Positions 1 through 8,752 of a stretch of 64,000 nt of DNA are shown in pieces. Made by a program: the position numbers and the translations under genes. Location of the stretch: positions 496,001 to 560,000 of the forward strand of contig CAVUFS010000004.1 of assembly GCA_963740675.1 (NCBI GenBank), read 5' to 3'. Positions within the stretch are counted from its first letter, which is position 1, and each line of letters opens with the position of its first letter. The notes under the pieces are model-generated. The model was not told the origin of the DNA, did no database searches, and worked only from the letters and a program-made list of their open reading frames with translations. The DNA comes from CAIKMD01 sp963740675. GTDB taxonomy: Bacteria > Pseudomonadota > Alphaproteobacteria > ATCC43930 > CGMCC-115725.

Positions 1-131
1 CAATGCGCCAGGCGATGGAACATCACCGCATGCAGCCCCGGGTAGCACAACAGCACCTCGAGAGACGAGCGCGCCGCCGGATCGAGGCGCAACACATTCG
101 CAATATCGTCGCGTAGGTTCTTGAAGATCAT
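1..131 (-). CDS. cysE: serine O-acetyltransferase, N-terminal part (cut by window edge)
   Basis: Only the first 43 codons are present; the rest lies beyond the left edge. Reading leftward from the ATG at 131 gives MIFKNLRDDIANVLRLDP, then RSSLEVLLCYPGLHAV and MFHRLAH, the usual start of the short CysE type. The enzyme acetylates L-serine with acetyl-CoA to O-acetylserine, the committed step of cysteine synthesis, in the cytoplasm. It is divergent from the hydrolase at 293, so the 160 bases between them should hold both promoters. The family assignment rests on the conserved N-terminal helix only, but the match is characteristic. Confidence 0.85.
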   Translation of the reverse strand, partial: MIFKNLRDDIANVLRLDPAARSSLEVLLCYPGLHAVMFHRLAH

Positions 132-257
132 GGGATTCGCTGTGCTATTATTTGCATCACTCTCAGCACGAACCCGAGAGCGACGGCCTCGCCAGGATAT
201 ATAACTTACCCTAGTGCCCTTATCAAGTTTAGCTGGTGGTTCATGCTGGATACCCAC

Positions 258-291
258 GGTAAAGACCTAGTACCAATGTCGGGTTTTTACC
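258..291 (+). promoter_or_regulatory. hairpin directly upstream of the hydrolase start codon
   Basis: GGTAAAGACC (258-267) pairs with GGTTTTTACC (282-291) with one mismatch around a 14-base loop. The stem ends two bases before the ATG at 293 and takes the place where a ribosome binding site would lie; no good Shine-Dalgarno sequence is seen. It could be an operator or an initiation-blocking hairpin. Farther upstream, AACTT (203-207) and AAGTT (225-229) form a weaker inverted pair. Function is inferred only from position. Confidence 0.35.
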
Positions 292-292
292 G

Positions 293-952
293 ATGCCTGA
301 AGTAGTTATCAACGGGCCGGCCGGGCGCCTCGAAGCCCGCTACACCGCCTCGAAAGAAGAGAACGCGCCGATCGCGCTGCTGCTGCACCCGCATCCGCAG
401 CATGGCGGGACGATGAACAACAAAGTCGTCTACACGCTGTTCCACGCTTTTCTGCATCGCGGTTTCTCGGCGCTGCGCTTCAACTTCCGCGGCGTCGGCC
501 GCAGTCAGGGACAATTCGATCGTGGCGAGGGCGAGCTGGCCGATGCCGGCTCGGCGCTTGATTGGCTCCAGGCGACGCACCCCAACGCGAAAGTGTGCTG
601 GGTCGGCGGCTTTTCCTTCGGCGCCTGGATCGGCATGCAGCTTTTGATGCGCCGGCCCGAGATCGGCGCTTTCATCTCGGTGGCACCGCCCGCGGGCATG
701 TTCGATTTTGGCTTTCTCGCGCCCTGCCCCGCTCCGGGCCTCATCGTGCAAGGCGATCAGGATCAGGTCGTGCCGCTTGAGGCGTCGCAAAAGCTGATCG
801 CCAAGCTGAAGCATCAGCGCGACATCACGATCGATTATCGGATCGTCAAAGGCGCCGATCATTTCTTCTACAATCAGCTGACCGAGTTGGATCAGATCGT
901 CGAGGATTACATCACCCACGCCAAACCAAAGCCGATGGCAGCGGAGCTGTAA
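293..952 (+). CDS. alpha/beta hydrolase of the cysE/Isc-linked type
   Basis: 219-residue cytoplasmic alpha/beta hydrolase. Visible landmarks are HPHPQHGGTMNN near residue 32 (oxyanion-hole region), FRGVGRSQGQFD near 65, the nucleophile elbow GGFSFGAW near 105 with serine as nucleophile, a late aspartate in QGDQDQVVP and the catalytic histidine in GADHFFYNQL. This small hydrolase family is commonly found beside cysE, Rrf2-type regulators and Fe-S assembly genes in alphaproteobacteria, and here it is divergent from cysE. The natural substrate is unknown. The ATG at 293 is the first good start; its leader carries a hairpin. Confidence 0.8.
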   Translation: MPEVVINGPAGRLEARYTASKEENAPIALLLHPHPQHGGTMNNKVVYTLFHAFLHRGFSALRFNFRGVGRSQGQFDRGEGELADAGSALDWLQATHPNAKVCWVGGFSFGAWIGMQLLMRRPEIGAFISVAPPAGMFDFGFLAPCPAPGLIVQGDQDQVVPLEASQKLIAKLKHQRDITIDYRIVKGADHFFYNQLTELDQIVEDYITHAKPKPMAAEL

Positions 953-1011
953 CGAGCATTGCGTGGGCGCCCGTTCGACCCCATCTGTTGAGCTTCGGCA
1001 TTGGTGACGGG

Positions 1012-1650
1012 ATGGCGACGAAGCTCGATGTGAAGGCGATGGCGGCGCTGGTCTCGGCGCTGCAATGGATTTACGAGCGCGCCATCGACGGCGTGCCGGG
1101 CCTCGAAGGCGCCCCCGATCTCGCCGCCAGCTACCAGCGGCAATGCGCGACCGATGAAGAAGCGATCGACGCATTGGTCCGCTGGCAGGTCGCGAAAGCC
1201 GCCGCTGCCGGGTTCCTCACCAATCTCGGCGGGCTCGCGACTTTGCCGATCGCCCTGCCTGCCAATGTGCTGAGCGCGCTCTACATCCAGGTCCGCATGG
1301 TCGCGGCGATCGCGGCACTGCGCGGCCACGATCTCAAGAGCGACCAGGTACGCACGGTGGTGCTCGCCTGTCTTTGCGGCACAACCTTGATGGATGTGGT
1401 GAAGGAGGCCGGGATCGGCGTCGGCGCCGGTCTCGCGCAACAAGCCGTCGCCAGTCTTTCGACCGAGGCGGTTCGGCGTCTCGCCCGCATCGGCGCACTA
1501 CGCCGCGCCGGTAGTACGGCGCATGTCGTGCGACTGACGCCGCTCATCGGCGGCGTGGTCGCGGGCGCGCTCGACGGCGCCCTCACCCGCGCTTATGCCA
1601 ATGCAGCGAAGAAGCTCTTCCTGCCGATCATTACGATTGAAGCGAAGTAA
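1012..1650 (+). CDS. EcsC family protein
   Basis: About 212 residues from the ATG at 1012; a TTG at 988 would add eight residues and neither start has a strong ribosome binding site. The protein is helical, with an alanine/glycine-rich middle (GFLTNLGGLATLPIALP near residue 75) typical of EcsC-like proteins and long hydrophobic stretches that could sit in or on the inner membrane. The molecular function of this family is not established. It follows the hydrolase by 60 bases on the same strand and may share its transcript. It ends 28 bases before a palindromic element separating it from convergent purA. Confidence 0.65.
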   Translation: MATKLDVKAMAALVSALQWIYERAIDGVPGLEGAPDLAASYQRQCATDEEAIDALVRWQVAKAAAAGFLTNLGGLATLPIALPANVLSALYIQVRMVAAIAALRGHDLKSDQVRTVVLACLCGTTLMDVVKEAGIGVGAGLAQQAVASLSTEAVRRLARIGALRRAGSTAHVVRLTPLIGGVVAGALDGALTRAYANAAKKLFLPIITIEAK

Positions 1651-1678
1651 TTCGCGCTTATTGCGCACGCTCTCTCAA

Positions 1679-1754
1679 CGTCATTCCCGCGTAAGCGGGA
1701 ATCCAGGCAACCACTGTGCCGGTAGACTGGACCCCCGCTTTCGCGGGGGTGACG
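1679..1754. repeat. dispersed palindromic element, copy 1 (RESGNP type)
   Basis: Inverted-repeat element with arms beginning CGTCATTCCCGCG and ending CGCGGGGGTGACG. Similar copies lie at 3087-3164, 4428-4570, 8753-8829, 42509-42586 and 56439-56515. When translated, the family gives the frequently seen peptide SRESGNP...WIPAFAGM. This copy sits between convergent EcsC and purA and may act as a bidirectional transcription end. Confidence 0.85.
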
Positions 1755-1772
1755 AATAGGAGGTGAAGCTTT

Positions 1773-3065
1773 CTAAGACGCAAACGGATCGTGCACCAGC
1801 ACCGTGTCTTCGCGCTCGGGGCTGGTGGAGAGCAACGCGATCGGGGCTTCGATCAACTCTTCGACACGGCGCACATATTTGACCGCCAGCGCCGGAAGCT
1901 CCGCCCATGACCGCGCGCCGCGCGTCGAATCGCTCCAGCCTTCGATCGTCTCGTAGACCGGCTCGACCGCCGCCTGCGTCTCGGCGCTCGCCGGCAGGCG
2001 ATCGATCACCTCTTTGCCGAGGCGATAGCCGGTGCAGACTTTGATCTCTTTGAAACCGTCGAGCACGTCGAGCTTGGTCAGCGCGAGGCCGTTGATGCCG
2101 GCGGTCTTGATCGCCTGACGCACCATCACGGCATCGAACCAGCCACAGCGGCGCTTGCGCCCTGTCACCACGCCGAATTCCTTGCCCCGCTGGCCCAGCA
2201 TCTCGCCGATCTCGTCCTTGAGCTCGCTCGGGAAAGGCCCGCTACCGACGCGCGTCGTATAGGCTTTGCAGATGCCGAGCACATAACCGATCGCGCCCGG
2301 CCCAACCCCGGCGCCCGATGCCGCCTGGCCCGGATGCGTGTGCGACGACGTCACGTATGGGTACGTGCCGTGATCGACATCGAGCATGATCCCTTGCGCG
2401 CCTTCGAAGAGCACGCGCTTGTTGTCTTTCTTCGCCTCATCGAGCAGCCGCCACGCCGGCACGGCGAAGGGCAGCACTTTCGGCGCGATCTCTTTCAGCG
2501 CCTGCAGCAGCGGCCCCGCCTCGACCTCGGGCGCGCCCAGGCCGCGCAGCAGCGCATTGTGATGGACGAGCACATTGTCGATCTTCGCCGGCAGCGTCGA
2601 CGGATCGGCAAGATCGCAAACGCGGATCGCGCGCCGGCCGACCTTATCTTCGTAAGCCGGGCCGATGCCGCGGCCGGTGGTGCCGATCTTGTTCGCGCCT
2701 TTCGCTTCTTCGCGCGCGCGATCGATCTGGCCGTGCGACGGCAGGATCAGCGTCGCATTCTCGGCGAGCTTCAGATTGGCAGGCGTGACGTTGACGCCTT
2801 TCTGCTTGATCGCATCGATTTCTTTGAGCAGCGCCCAAGGATCGACGACAACGCCGCTGCCGATGATCGAGACTTTCTCCGGCCGTACGATGCCCGAGGG
2901 CAACAGGCTGAGCTTGAATTCGACGCCGTCGATGACGAGCGTATGGCCGGCATTATGGCCGCCTTGAAAGCGCACGACGATATCGGCGCGCTGCGACAAC
3001 CAGTCGACGATCTTGCCTTTGCCCTCATCGCCCCATTGGGCGCCGATCACCGCGACGTTCGCCAT
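1773..3065 (-). CDS. purA: adenylosuccinate synthase
   Basis: Full-length 430-residue PurA, which joins IMP and aspartate using GTP to make adenylosuccinate, the first step from IMP to AMP. The N-terminal GTP-binding loop is clear (GAQWGDEGKGKIVDW, residues 7-21), followed by GGHNAGHT near residue 36, the switch region TTGRGIGPAYEDK near 128 and the late motif TRVGSGPFPSEL. It is the last gene of the serC-serA-hisZ-purA run. A palindromic element separates it from hisZ, so co-transcription must read through that hairpin. Length and motifs leave little doubt. Confidence 0.97.
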   Translation of the reverse strand: MANVAVIGAQWGDEGKGKIVDWLSQRADIVVRFQGGHNAGHTLVIDGVEFKLSLLPSGIVRPEKVSIIGSGVVVDPWALLKEIDAIKQKGVNVTPANLKLAENATLILPSHGQIDRAREEAKGANKIGTTGRGIGPAYEDKVGRRAIRVCDLADPSTLPAKIDNVLVHHNALLRGLGAPEVEAGPLLQALKEIAPKVLPFAVPAWRLLDEAKKDNKRVLFEGAQGIMLDVDHGTYPYVTSSHTHPGQAASGAGVGPGAIGYVLGICKAYTTRVGSGPFPSELKDEIGEMLGQRGKEFGVVTGRKRRCGWFDAVMVRQAIKTAGINGLALTKLDVLDGFKEIKVCTGYRLGKEVIDRLPASAETQAAVEPVYETIEGWSDSTRGARSWAELPALAVKYVRRVEELIEAPIALLSTSPEREDTVLVHDPFAS

Positions 3066-3086
3066 AACAACTCTTTCCTATTGGAT

Positions 3087-3164
3087 CGTCACCCCCGCGC
3101 AAGCGGGGGTCCAGAGCGACGGCACGGCGCTTCCATCTGGATTCCCGCTTTCGCGGGAATGACG
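3087..3164. repeat. dispersed palindromic element, copy 2 (RESGNP type)
   Basis: Arms CGTCACCCCCGCG and CGCGGGAATGACG enclose a short variable centre. It occupies most of the 127 bases between hisZ and purA, two genes on the same strand, where it would form a strong hairpin in the transcript. Confidence 0.85.
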
Positions 3165-3192
3165 CAAGAAATTACCGGTTCGTGCGATCATC

Positions 3193-4353
3193 TTAAAGCG
3201 AGATCGCTTTTTCGCCGTCGAGCACATGCGAGCAACCGAGGCGCCGTGCTTCGGCGGCCGCATCCTTCGCCGGCACCAAACCCGCGACCGTGACATAGCC
3301 TTGGCTGCGCCAACGCGACGCCGCCGCGGCATCGCTGCCGGCCGGCACATAGAGACGCGGCGCCGGGCGATGCGGCGTCATCGCGCTCAGCACCGCTTCG
3401 GTATAAAGCGTGAAGCCGGTCGCGTCTTCCGCCGCGCCCGCCTCGTTGCCCGTGCGATAACGCCCGCCGCGGCCGAGCTCGCTTTTGATGCCGCGCGCGA
3501 AGAACGAGAAGCTGACACCGGTGTGATATTCGAAGCCGCGATTCTCGACCGGATCGATAGTGATCGCGAGCGACGGCATCGCCTTGGCGAGCTGTTCCGC
3601 CACCGCCACCAAACGCGCCCGCTCTGCCGCCGCTTCGGGCGCGAGGTCGAGCGCGGCGATGGCTTTAAACGCCGATGCCGCTTCGCCCGCCGCGGCGAGC
3701 AGCTTTTGCAAAACCGTCGCGGCCTTGCCGCCGGCTGCCGCCACTCCGGCCGCGTCCTTGTGATCCAGCGCCCGGCGCAGATCGTCGAGCGCCCCGCCGG
3801 AAATTCCCGCCGCGCGGCACACCGCCGGCACCAAAGTCGGCAAGGTGAGATCGACCGAGAGCCCCTCGATGCCGAGCGAGGTCAGTGCCTCGGCGGCGAG
3901 CGTCACGGCTTCGATATCGGCCGCGATCGCGTCGCTGCCGATCAGTTCGGCGCCGACCTGGCCGATCTGGCGCTCGGGCTGCATGTCGCTGCCGCGCACA
4001 CGCAACGCCTCGCCGGCGTAGCAAAGCCGGAGCGGCCGCGGCGTATTGGCAAGTCGCGTTCCGGCGATGCGCGCGATCTGCGTCGTCATATCGGCGCGCA
4101 GCCCGATCATCCGTTGCGAGATCGGATCCATCAGGCGGAAGGTCTCGGGCGCCATCGCCGCGCCCGCGCCGGAGAGGAGGTTTTCCTCGAATTCCATCAG
4201 CGGCGGCTTCACCCGCTCATAGCCGTGCCCCGCCAGCACGGCGATCAGCCGGCCCACCGCCTCGGCCTCGGCCTCGGCATCCGGCGGCAACAGGTCGCGC
4301 AGTCCCTGCGGCAGCAGCGCCTTATGCAGATTGTCGTTGGACGGACCGGGCAT
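3193..4353 (-). CDS. hisZ: ATP phosphoribosyltransferase regulatory subunit
   Basis: 386-residue HisZ, a histidyl-tRNA-synthetase-like protein without aminoacylation activity that forms the first enzyme of histidine synthesis together with the short catalytic subunit HisG. The start LLPQGLRDLLPPDAEAE is the class II synthetase-like entry helix; the motif-2-like region RADMTTQIARI and the later GRGGRYRTGNE fit the family. HisG is not in the window, as is common because hisZ often sits beside serA and purA. Upstream is serA, with a palindromic element between. Confidence 0.93.
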   Translation of the reverse strand: MPGPSNDNLHKALLPQGLRDLLPPDAEAEAEAVGRLIAVLAGHGYERVKPPLMEFEENLLSGAGAAMAPETFRLMDPISQRMIGLRADMTTQIARIAGTRLANTPRPLRLCYAGEALRVRGSDMQPERQIGQVGAELIGSDAIAADIEAVTLAAEALTSLGIEGLSVDLTLPTLVPAVCRAAGISGGALDDLRRALDHKDAAGVAAAGGKAATVLQKLLAAAGEAASAFKAIAALDLAPEAAAERARLVAVAEQLAKAMPSLAITIDPVENRGFEYHTGVSFSFFARGIKSELGRGGRYRTGNEAGAAEDATGFTLYTEAVLSAMTPHRPAPRLYVPAGSDAAAASRWRSQGYVTVAGLVPAKDAAAEARRLGCSHVLDGEKAISL

Positions 4354-4427
4354 GAGGCCGGGATAGCGGGTTTAAGGCCCGGTGGCAAAGGGAAAGGGCG
4401 CACCGAGAAACGAGCAATTCTTCTTTC

Positions 4428-4570
4428 CGTCACCCCCGCGAAAGCGGGGGTCCATGCCCGCAGCACGATGTCGCCTGGGACGACCCGTTCACGCGCTCTT
4501 CGCGCGTGAACCCGGAGGGCACGGCCGCGAAGAGCGGCCGCGCGGGTCGTCCGCTTTCGCGGGAATGACG
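4428..4570. repeat. dispersed palindromic element, copy 3, with nested palindromes
   Basis: The outer arms are the standard RESGNP type, but the centre has grown to over 100 bases. Inside, GGACGACCCG (4478-4487) pairs with CGGGTCGTCC (4543-4552) and encloses two more hairpins: one with arms CACGCG/CGCGTG around 4490-4509 and CGGCCGC/GCGGCCG at 4522-4540. This gives a predicted multi-armed cruciform between serA and hisZ. Confidence 0.8.
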
Positions 4571-4593
4571 AAATTAACACGATGCCGCGGCTG

Positions 4594-6172
4594 CTAGAAA
4601 TGCAGCTGCCGCACCTGCACCACATTGGGCAGCGCGCAGACATGGGCCAGCACGGCCTCGTCGAGCGGCTGGTCGACCTGGACGAGACAGATCGCGTCCT
4701 CGCCGGCGGCTTTGCGGCCGAGGTGGAAGGTCGCGATGTTGATCCCTGCCTCGCTCAGCGTGCGGCCGAGATTGCCGATGAAGCCCGGCTTGTCCTGGTT
4801 GCGCACGAACAGCATGGTCGGGCCGAGCTCGGCTTCGAGCGAGATATCCTCGATCGCGACGATACGCGGCTTGTCGCCGCCGAAGAGCGTACCGGCGACG
4901 CTGCGCTGCTTGTTCGCCGAGATCACCGTCACCTTGATGCGGGTCTGGTAGTCGGTCCCGTCGGTCGAGCGCGTCTCTTCGATCTTGATGTTGCGGTCCT
5001 TGCAGATCGCCGGCGCGTTGACGAGGTTGACCGTTTCGAGCTGCGGCCGCAGCAGCGCCGCGAGAATCGTCTGGGTCAGGGGCTTCACATTGAGCTCGCT
5101 GGCGTGACCGGCATATTCGATCGCGACGCCGGACAGGCCAACATCGGTGATCTGGCCGGCGAAGCTGCCAAGCTCTTCGGCGAGCTTCAGATAAGGCTTC
5201 AGCCGCGCCGAATCTTCCGCCGAGAGCGACGGCATGTTGAGCGCATTCACCACCGCGCCCGTCATCAGATAATCGGCCATCTGCTCGGCGATCTGCAGCG
5301 CGACATTCTCTTGCGCTTCGTTGGTCGAGGCGCCGAGATGCGGCGTTGCGATGAGCCGCGTATTGCCGAAGAGGATGTTCTCTTTTGCCGGTTCGACCGG
5401 GAAGACGTCGATCGCCGCGCCCGCGACCTTGCCCAAATCCAGCGCCGCTTTGAGATCGGCTTCGACAACGAGGCCGCCGCGCGCGCAATTGATGATGCGC
5501 ACGCCGTCTTTCATCTTGGCGATAGCTTTCGCGTCGATGATGTTCTTCGTCTGCTCGGTCAGCGGCGTGTGCAGCGTGATGAAATCGGCGCGTGCGAAGA
5601 GCTCGTCGAGCTCGACTTTTTCGACACCGAGATCGACGGCACGTTCCGCCGTCAGGAACGGATCGAACGCCGCCACCTTCATCTTCAGGCCGAGGGCGCG
5701 GTCGGCGACGATCGAGCCGATATTGCCGCAACCGATGATGCCGAGCGTCTTCGCCGTGAGCTCGACGCCCATGAAACGCGACTTTTCCCATTTGCCGGCT
5801 TGGGTCGAGCGATCGGCTGCCGGCAGCTCGCGCGCCAGCGCCATCATCAGCGCGATCGCATGTTCGGCCGTGGTGATCGAATTACCGTAAGGCGTGTTCA
5901 TCACCACGACGCCGCGCGCCGTCGCCGCGGGGATGTCGACATTGTCGACGCCGATGCCGGCGCGGCCGACAACTTTGAGATTGGTCGCGGCTTCGAGGAC
6001 GGCTTTCGTCACCTTGGTCGCCGAGCGAATAGCGAGACCATCGTATTTGCCGATCTCGGCCTTCAATTGATCGGGCGTCAGCGAGGTGTTGAACGTCACC
6101 TCGACACCGCGCTCTTTGAAAATTTCGACCGCGCGCGGGCTCAAATCGTCAGAAATCAAGAACTCTCGGCAT
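4594..6172 (-). CDS. serA: phosphoglycerate dehydrogenase, with a frameshift at the start
   Basis: Long-form SerA oxidising 3-phosphoglycerate with NAD, the first step of serine synthesis. The NAD loop GIIGCGNIGSIV, the substrate-domain and C-terminal ACT domain (ending near PNVVQVRQLHF) are all present. The ATG at 6172 has a good Shine-Dalgarno (GGAG, spacing 8), but that frame stops after seven codons. Removing one A from the AA at 6158-6159 gives MPRVLISDDLSP and a 525-residue protein of normal length. As written, only a TTG at 6159 could start the enzyme, missing four residues. An extra base, most likely a sequence error, is the simplest reading. Confidence 0.93.
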
Positions 6173-6211
6173 AGGAGAGACTCCGTCCGTAAAGGCGTTA
6201 AGTAGGAAAGG

Positions 6212-7372
6212 TTAAGCCGCGGCGGCGGCTTGGTTCGCTTCGGCGAAAGCCCAGTCGAGCCAGGGCAGCAACGCTTCGACGTCGCTCCGCTCGATCGTCG
6301 CGCCGCACCAGATGCGCAAGCCTGGCACCGCATCGCGATGGCCGGCTATGTCGTAGGCCACACCTTCGGCATCGAGCAGCGATTCGATCTTCTTGACCGC
6401 GGCCCATTGCTGATCGGCCGGCAGCTTGTCGAAACCGTCAGCGACGATCTTCAAGCACACCGACGTGCAGGAGCGGACTTTCGCGTCCTCGACCAGGAAA
6501 TCGACCCACGGGGTTTTCTCGACCCAAGCCGCGATGGTCGCGAGATTGCTCTCGCAACGCGCCCGGAGTTGCGGCAAGCCGCCGATCGATTCAGCCCATT
6601 TCAGCGAGTCGATCGCATCTTCCACTGCCAGCATCGACGGCGTGTTGATGGTCTCTTCGGCGAAGATGCCTTCGCTGAATTTGCCTTTGTTGGTCAGGCG
6701 GAAAATCTTCGGCATCGGCCAAGGCGGCGTGTAGGTATTCAGCCGTTCGACCGCGCGCGGCGAGAGCGCGAGCATGCCGTGCGCCGCCTCACCGCCCAGC
6801 ACCTTCTGCCAGGACCAGGTAACGACGTCGAGCTTCTCCCAAGGCAGATCCATCGCGAAGACGCCGGAGGTGGCATCGCAAATCGTAAGGCCTTGACGAT
6901 CGGCTTTGATCCAATCGCCGTTCGGGATGCGCGCGCCGGAGGTCGTGCCGTTCCACGGGAAGACCACGTCGCGATCGGTGTCGACCTTCGAGAGATCGGG
7001 AATTTGCCCATAAGGCGCGCGGAAGACGCGCAGATCCTTGATCTTGAGCTGCTTTTCGATGTCGGTGACCCAGCCTTCGCCGAAGCTTTCCCAGGTCAGC
7101 GCATCGACACCGCGTGGGCCGAGCAGCGACCACAAGATCGCTTCGACCGCGCCGGTATCCGACGCCGGCATGATGGCGAGGCGATAATCCTTGGGCATGC
7201 CCAGGAGTTCGCGCGAGCGGGTGATGACTTCTTTGAGGCGGGCCTTGCCGAGCTTCGAGCGATGCGAGCGCCCGAAAATCGCATTCTGCAGCGCCGTCAC
7301 GGAATAACCGGGACGTTTGGCGCAAGGACCAGAGGAGAAATTAGGGCAGGCAGGCCGGGAATGCGGCTTCAT
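6212..7372 (-). CDS. serC: phosphoserine aminotransferase
   Basis: 386-residue pyridoxal-phosphate enzyme converting 3-phosphohydroxypyruvate and glutamate to phosphoserine, the second step of serine synthesis. It belongs to the longer alphaproteobacterial SerC type: NFSSGPCAKRPGY at the start, GRSHRSKLGK near residue 33, and the PLP lysine in TWSWQKVLGGEAAHG near residue 190. It is first in the run serC-serA-hisZ-purA, 39 bases before serA. The leader contains a hairpin that may be the serC cis-regulatory RNA. Confidence 0.95.
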   Translation of the reverse strand: MKPHSRPACPNFSSGPCAKRPGYSVTALQNAIFGRSHRSKLGKARLKEVITRSRELLGMPKDYRLAIMPASDTGAVEAILWSLLGPRGVDALTWESFGEGWVTDIEKQLKIKDLRVFRAPYGQIPDLSKVDTDRDVVFPWNGTTSGARIPNGDWIKADRQGLTICDATSGVFAMDLPWEKLDVVTWSWQKVLGGEAAHGMLALSPRAVERLNTYTPPWPMPKIFRLTNKGKFSEGIFAEETINTPSMLAVEDAIDSLKWAESIGGLPQLRARCESNLATIAAWVEKTPWVDFLVEDAKVRSCTSVCLKIVADGFDKLPADQQWAAVKKIESLLDAEGVAYDIAGHRDAVPGLRIWCGATIERSDVEALLPWLDWAFAEANQAAAAA

Positions 7373-7440
7373 GATAAGCTATTCCTTCCAGAATAGTTGC
7401 GCCCCGTTGGGGGGGCGTGTCCCGCCGCGGAAATTATCAG
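7373..7440 (-). promoter_or_regulatory. serC leader with hairpin, possible serC RNA motif
   Basis: On the minus strand the leader has a GC hairpin, CGCCCC paired with GGGGCG (7400-7405 with 7412-7417), followed by a purine-rich ribosome binding site GGAAGGA shortly before the ATG at 7372. A cis-regulatory RNA named serC is known upstream of serC-serA operons in alphaproteobacteria. Position and hairpin fit, but I cannot align the sequence to that model. Confidence 0.4.
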
Positions 7441-7501
7441 ATCGCGCTCCGGCGTCAATGTTTATTCGCACGTCCCCTCGACGCGGCACAGCGCCGCACA
7501 T

Positions 7502-7523
7502 GGTTAATATGATATGATCAACC
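7502..7523. promoter_or_regulatory. operator-like inverted repeat upstream of the flavin oxidoreductase
   Basis: GGTT (7502-7505) and AACC (7520-7523) flank an AT-rich centre rich in ATAT, giving an imperfect palindrome about 25 bases before the ATG at 7548. A strong ribosome binding site (GGGAGGA) follows. It looks like a binding site for a dimeric repressor, but no regulator gene lies nearby. Confidence 0.3.
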
Positions 7524-7547
7524 GATAAGCATTTAGGGAGGATTGCC

Positions 7548-8729
7548 ATGGCAACATCCTATAGCCGCGAGGCCCTGATCGAGCGTGCGCGCAAACTCGC
7601 ACCGGTTTTGCGCGAGCGGTCGCAAGCGACCGGCGATGCACGCCGCATCCCGGCCGAGACGATCGCGTCGTTCTGGGATTCCGAGCTTTGTTATCTGCTG
7701 AAGCCGAAAAAATTCGGCGGCCCGGAAGTGCGCGTCGACACCACTTTCGAGATCGCGTCGGAGCTCTCGCGTGGCGATGGCTCCGCCGGCTGGGTGTGGA
7801 CGGTGATGGGCGTGCACGATCTTTTCGTCTCGCTCTTCCCCGAGAAAGCGCAACACGAATATTGGGCGAAGGATCGCACGCTCTCCGCGTCGAGCTTCGC
7901 GCCTTCCGGAAAGATCGAGCCCGCGCCGGGCGGCGTGAAGCTGTCGGGCAAATGGTCGTTCTGCTCCGGCATCGACAATGCGCAATGGATGATCCTCGGT
8001 GCATTCGCCGGCATGCTCTCGACCGAGCCGCCGATTCCGGACATTCGCTATCTGCTCTTGCCGACAAGCGATGTGAAGGTGATCGACGATTGGAACGTGA
8101 TGGGGCTGCGCGGCACGGGCAGCAAAAGCGTCGTTGTCGAAGGTGTTTTCGTGCCCGAGCATCGCATGGTGCGCAACGATGATCTCGTCAACGGCAAGGC
8201 GCCGGGCAGCCAGGTGCATGACGGCCCGCTTTACCGCGCGCCGGTCTGGGCGGTGTTCCCCTTCTGCATCACCTCGCCCGCCAACGGCATGGCGCGCGGC
8301 GCGTTCGACGCTTATGTGAGTGAGATGCGCGCACGCGAAAGCGCGTTCGATCATTCGTCGCTCGCGAAGAAGCCGAACATCCAGCTTCGCCTCGCCGAGG
8401 CCGGCGCGCTGATCGATGCCGCCGATCTGCTCTACAAGCGCTCGCTGAAAGAGACGATCGACACGATCATGTCGGGCGGACAACTCTCGATGGATGTGCG
8501 CCTGCGCAATCGCCGCGACCAAGGTTATTCGGTCGTGATGCTGCAAAAGGCCACCGATCTGCTGCTCGGCGCGCAAGGCGGCAAGGGCATTTTCGAGACC
8601 AACCATGTGCAGCGCTCGTTCCGCGATCTGCACGCGCTCGCCGGCCATATCGTCGGCGGCTGGGACATGCCCGCGCTCAATTACGGCTCGGTTCTCCTAG
8701 GCGGCCCGCCAACAGACCCGTTTTTCTGA
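7548..8729 (+). CDS. acyl-CoA dehydrogenase-family flavin monooxygenase
   Basis: 393 residues of the acyl-CoA dehydrogenase fold. SRGDGSAGWVWTVMG near residue 73, SGKWSFCSGIDNAQW near 131 and NVMGLRGTGSKSV near 185 resemble the group of flavin-dependent monooxygenases related to HsaA and DszC rather than true acyl-CoA dehydrogenases. Such enzymes use reduced flavin from a separate reductase to hydroxylate aromatic or organosulfur substrates. No reductase is adjacent; an FMN reductase lies at 56.5 kb. The ATG has a strong ribosome binding site. It converges on the LLM enzyme across a palindromic element. The substrate cannot be told from sequence. Confidence 0.75.
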   Translation: MATSYSREALIERARKLAPVLRERSQATGDARRIPAETIASFWDSELCYLLKPKKFGGPEVRVDTTFEIASELSRGDGSAGWVWTVMGVHDLFVSLFPEKAQHEYWAKDRTLSASSFAPSGKIEPAPGGVKLSGKWSFCSGIDNAQWMILGAFAGMLSTEPPIPDIRYLLLPTSDVKVIDDWNVMGLRGTGSKSVVVEGVFVPEHRMVRNDDLVNGKAPGSQVHDGPLYRAPVWAVFPFCITSPANGMARGAFDAYVSEMRARESAFDHSSLAKKPNIQLRLAEAGALIDAADLLYKRSLKETIDTIMSGGQLSMDVRLRNRRDQGYSVVMLQKATDLLLGAQGGKGIFETNHVQRSFRDLHALAGHIVGGWDMPALNYGSVLLGGPPTDPFF

Positions 8730-8752
8730 GAAGGGCACTACCTTTCCGTCGT

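Noticed and set aside
2334..5890. Long reverse-frame ORFs opposite purA, hisZ and serA, with similar ones opposite ftsH, the SBP array and others
   Set aside because: They are Arg/Ala/Asp-rich shadows caused by high GC content, have no recognisable domains and lie opposite well-identified genes.
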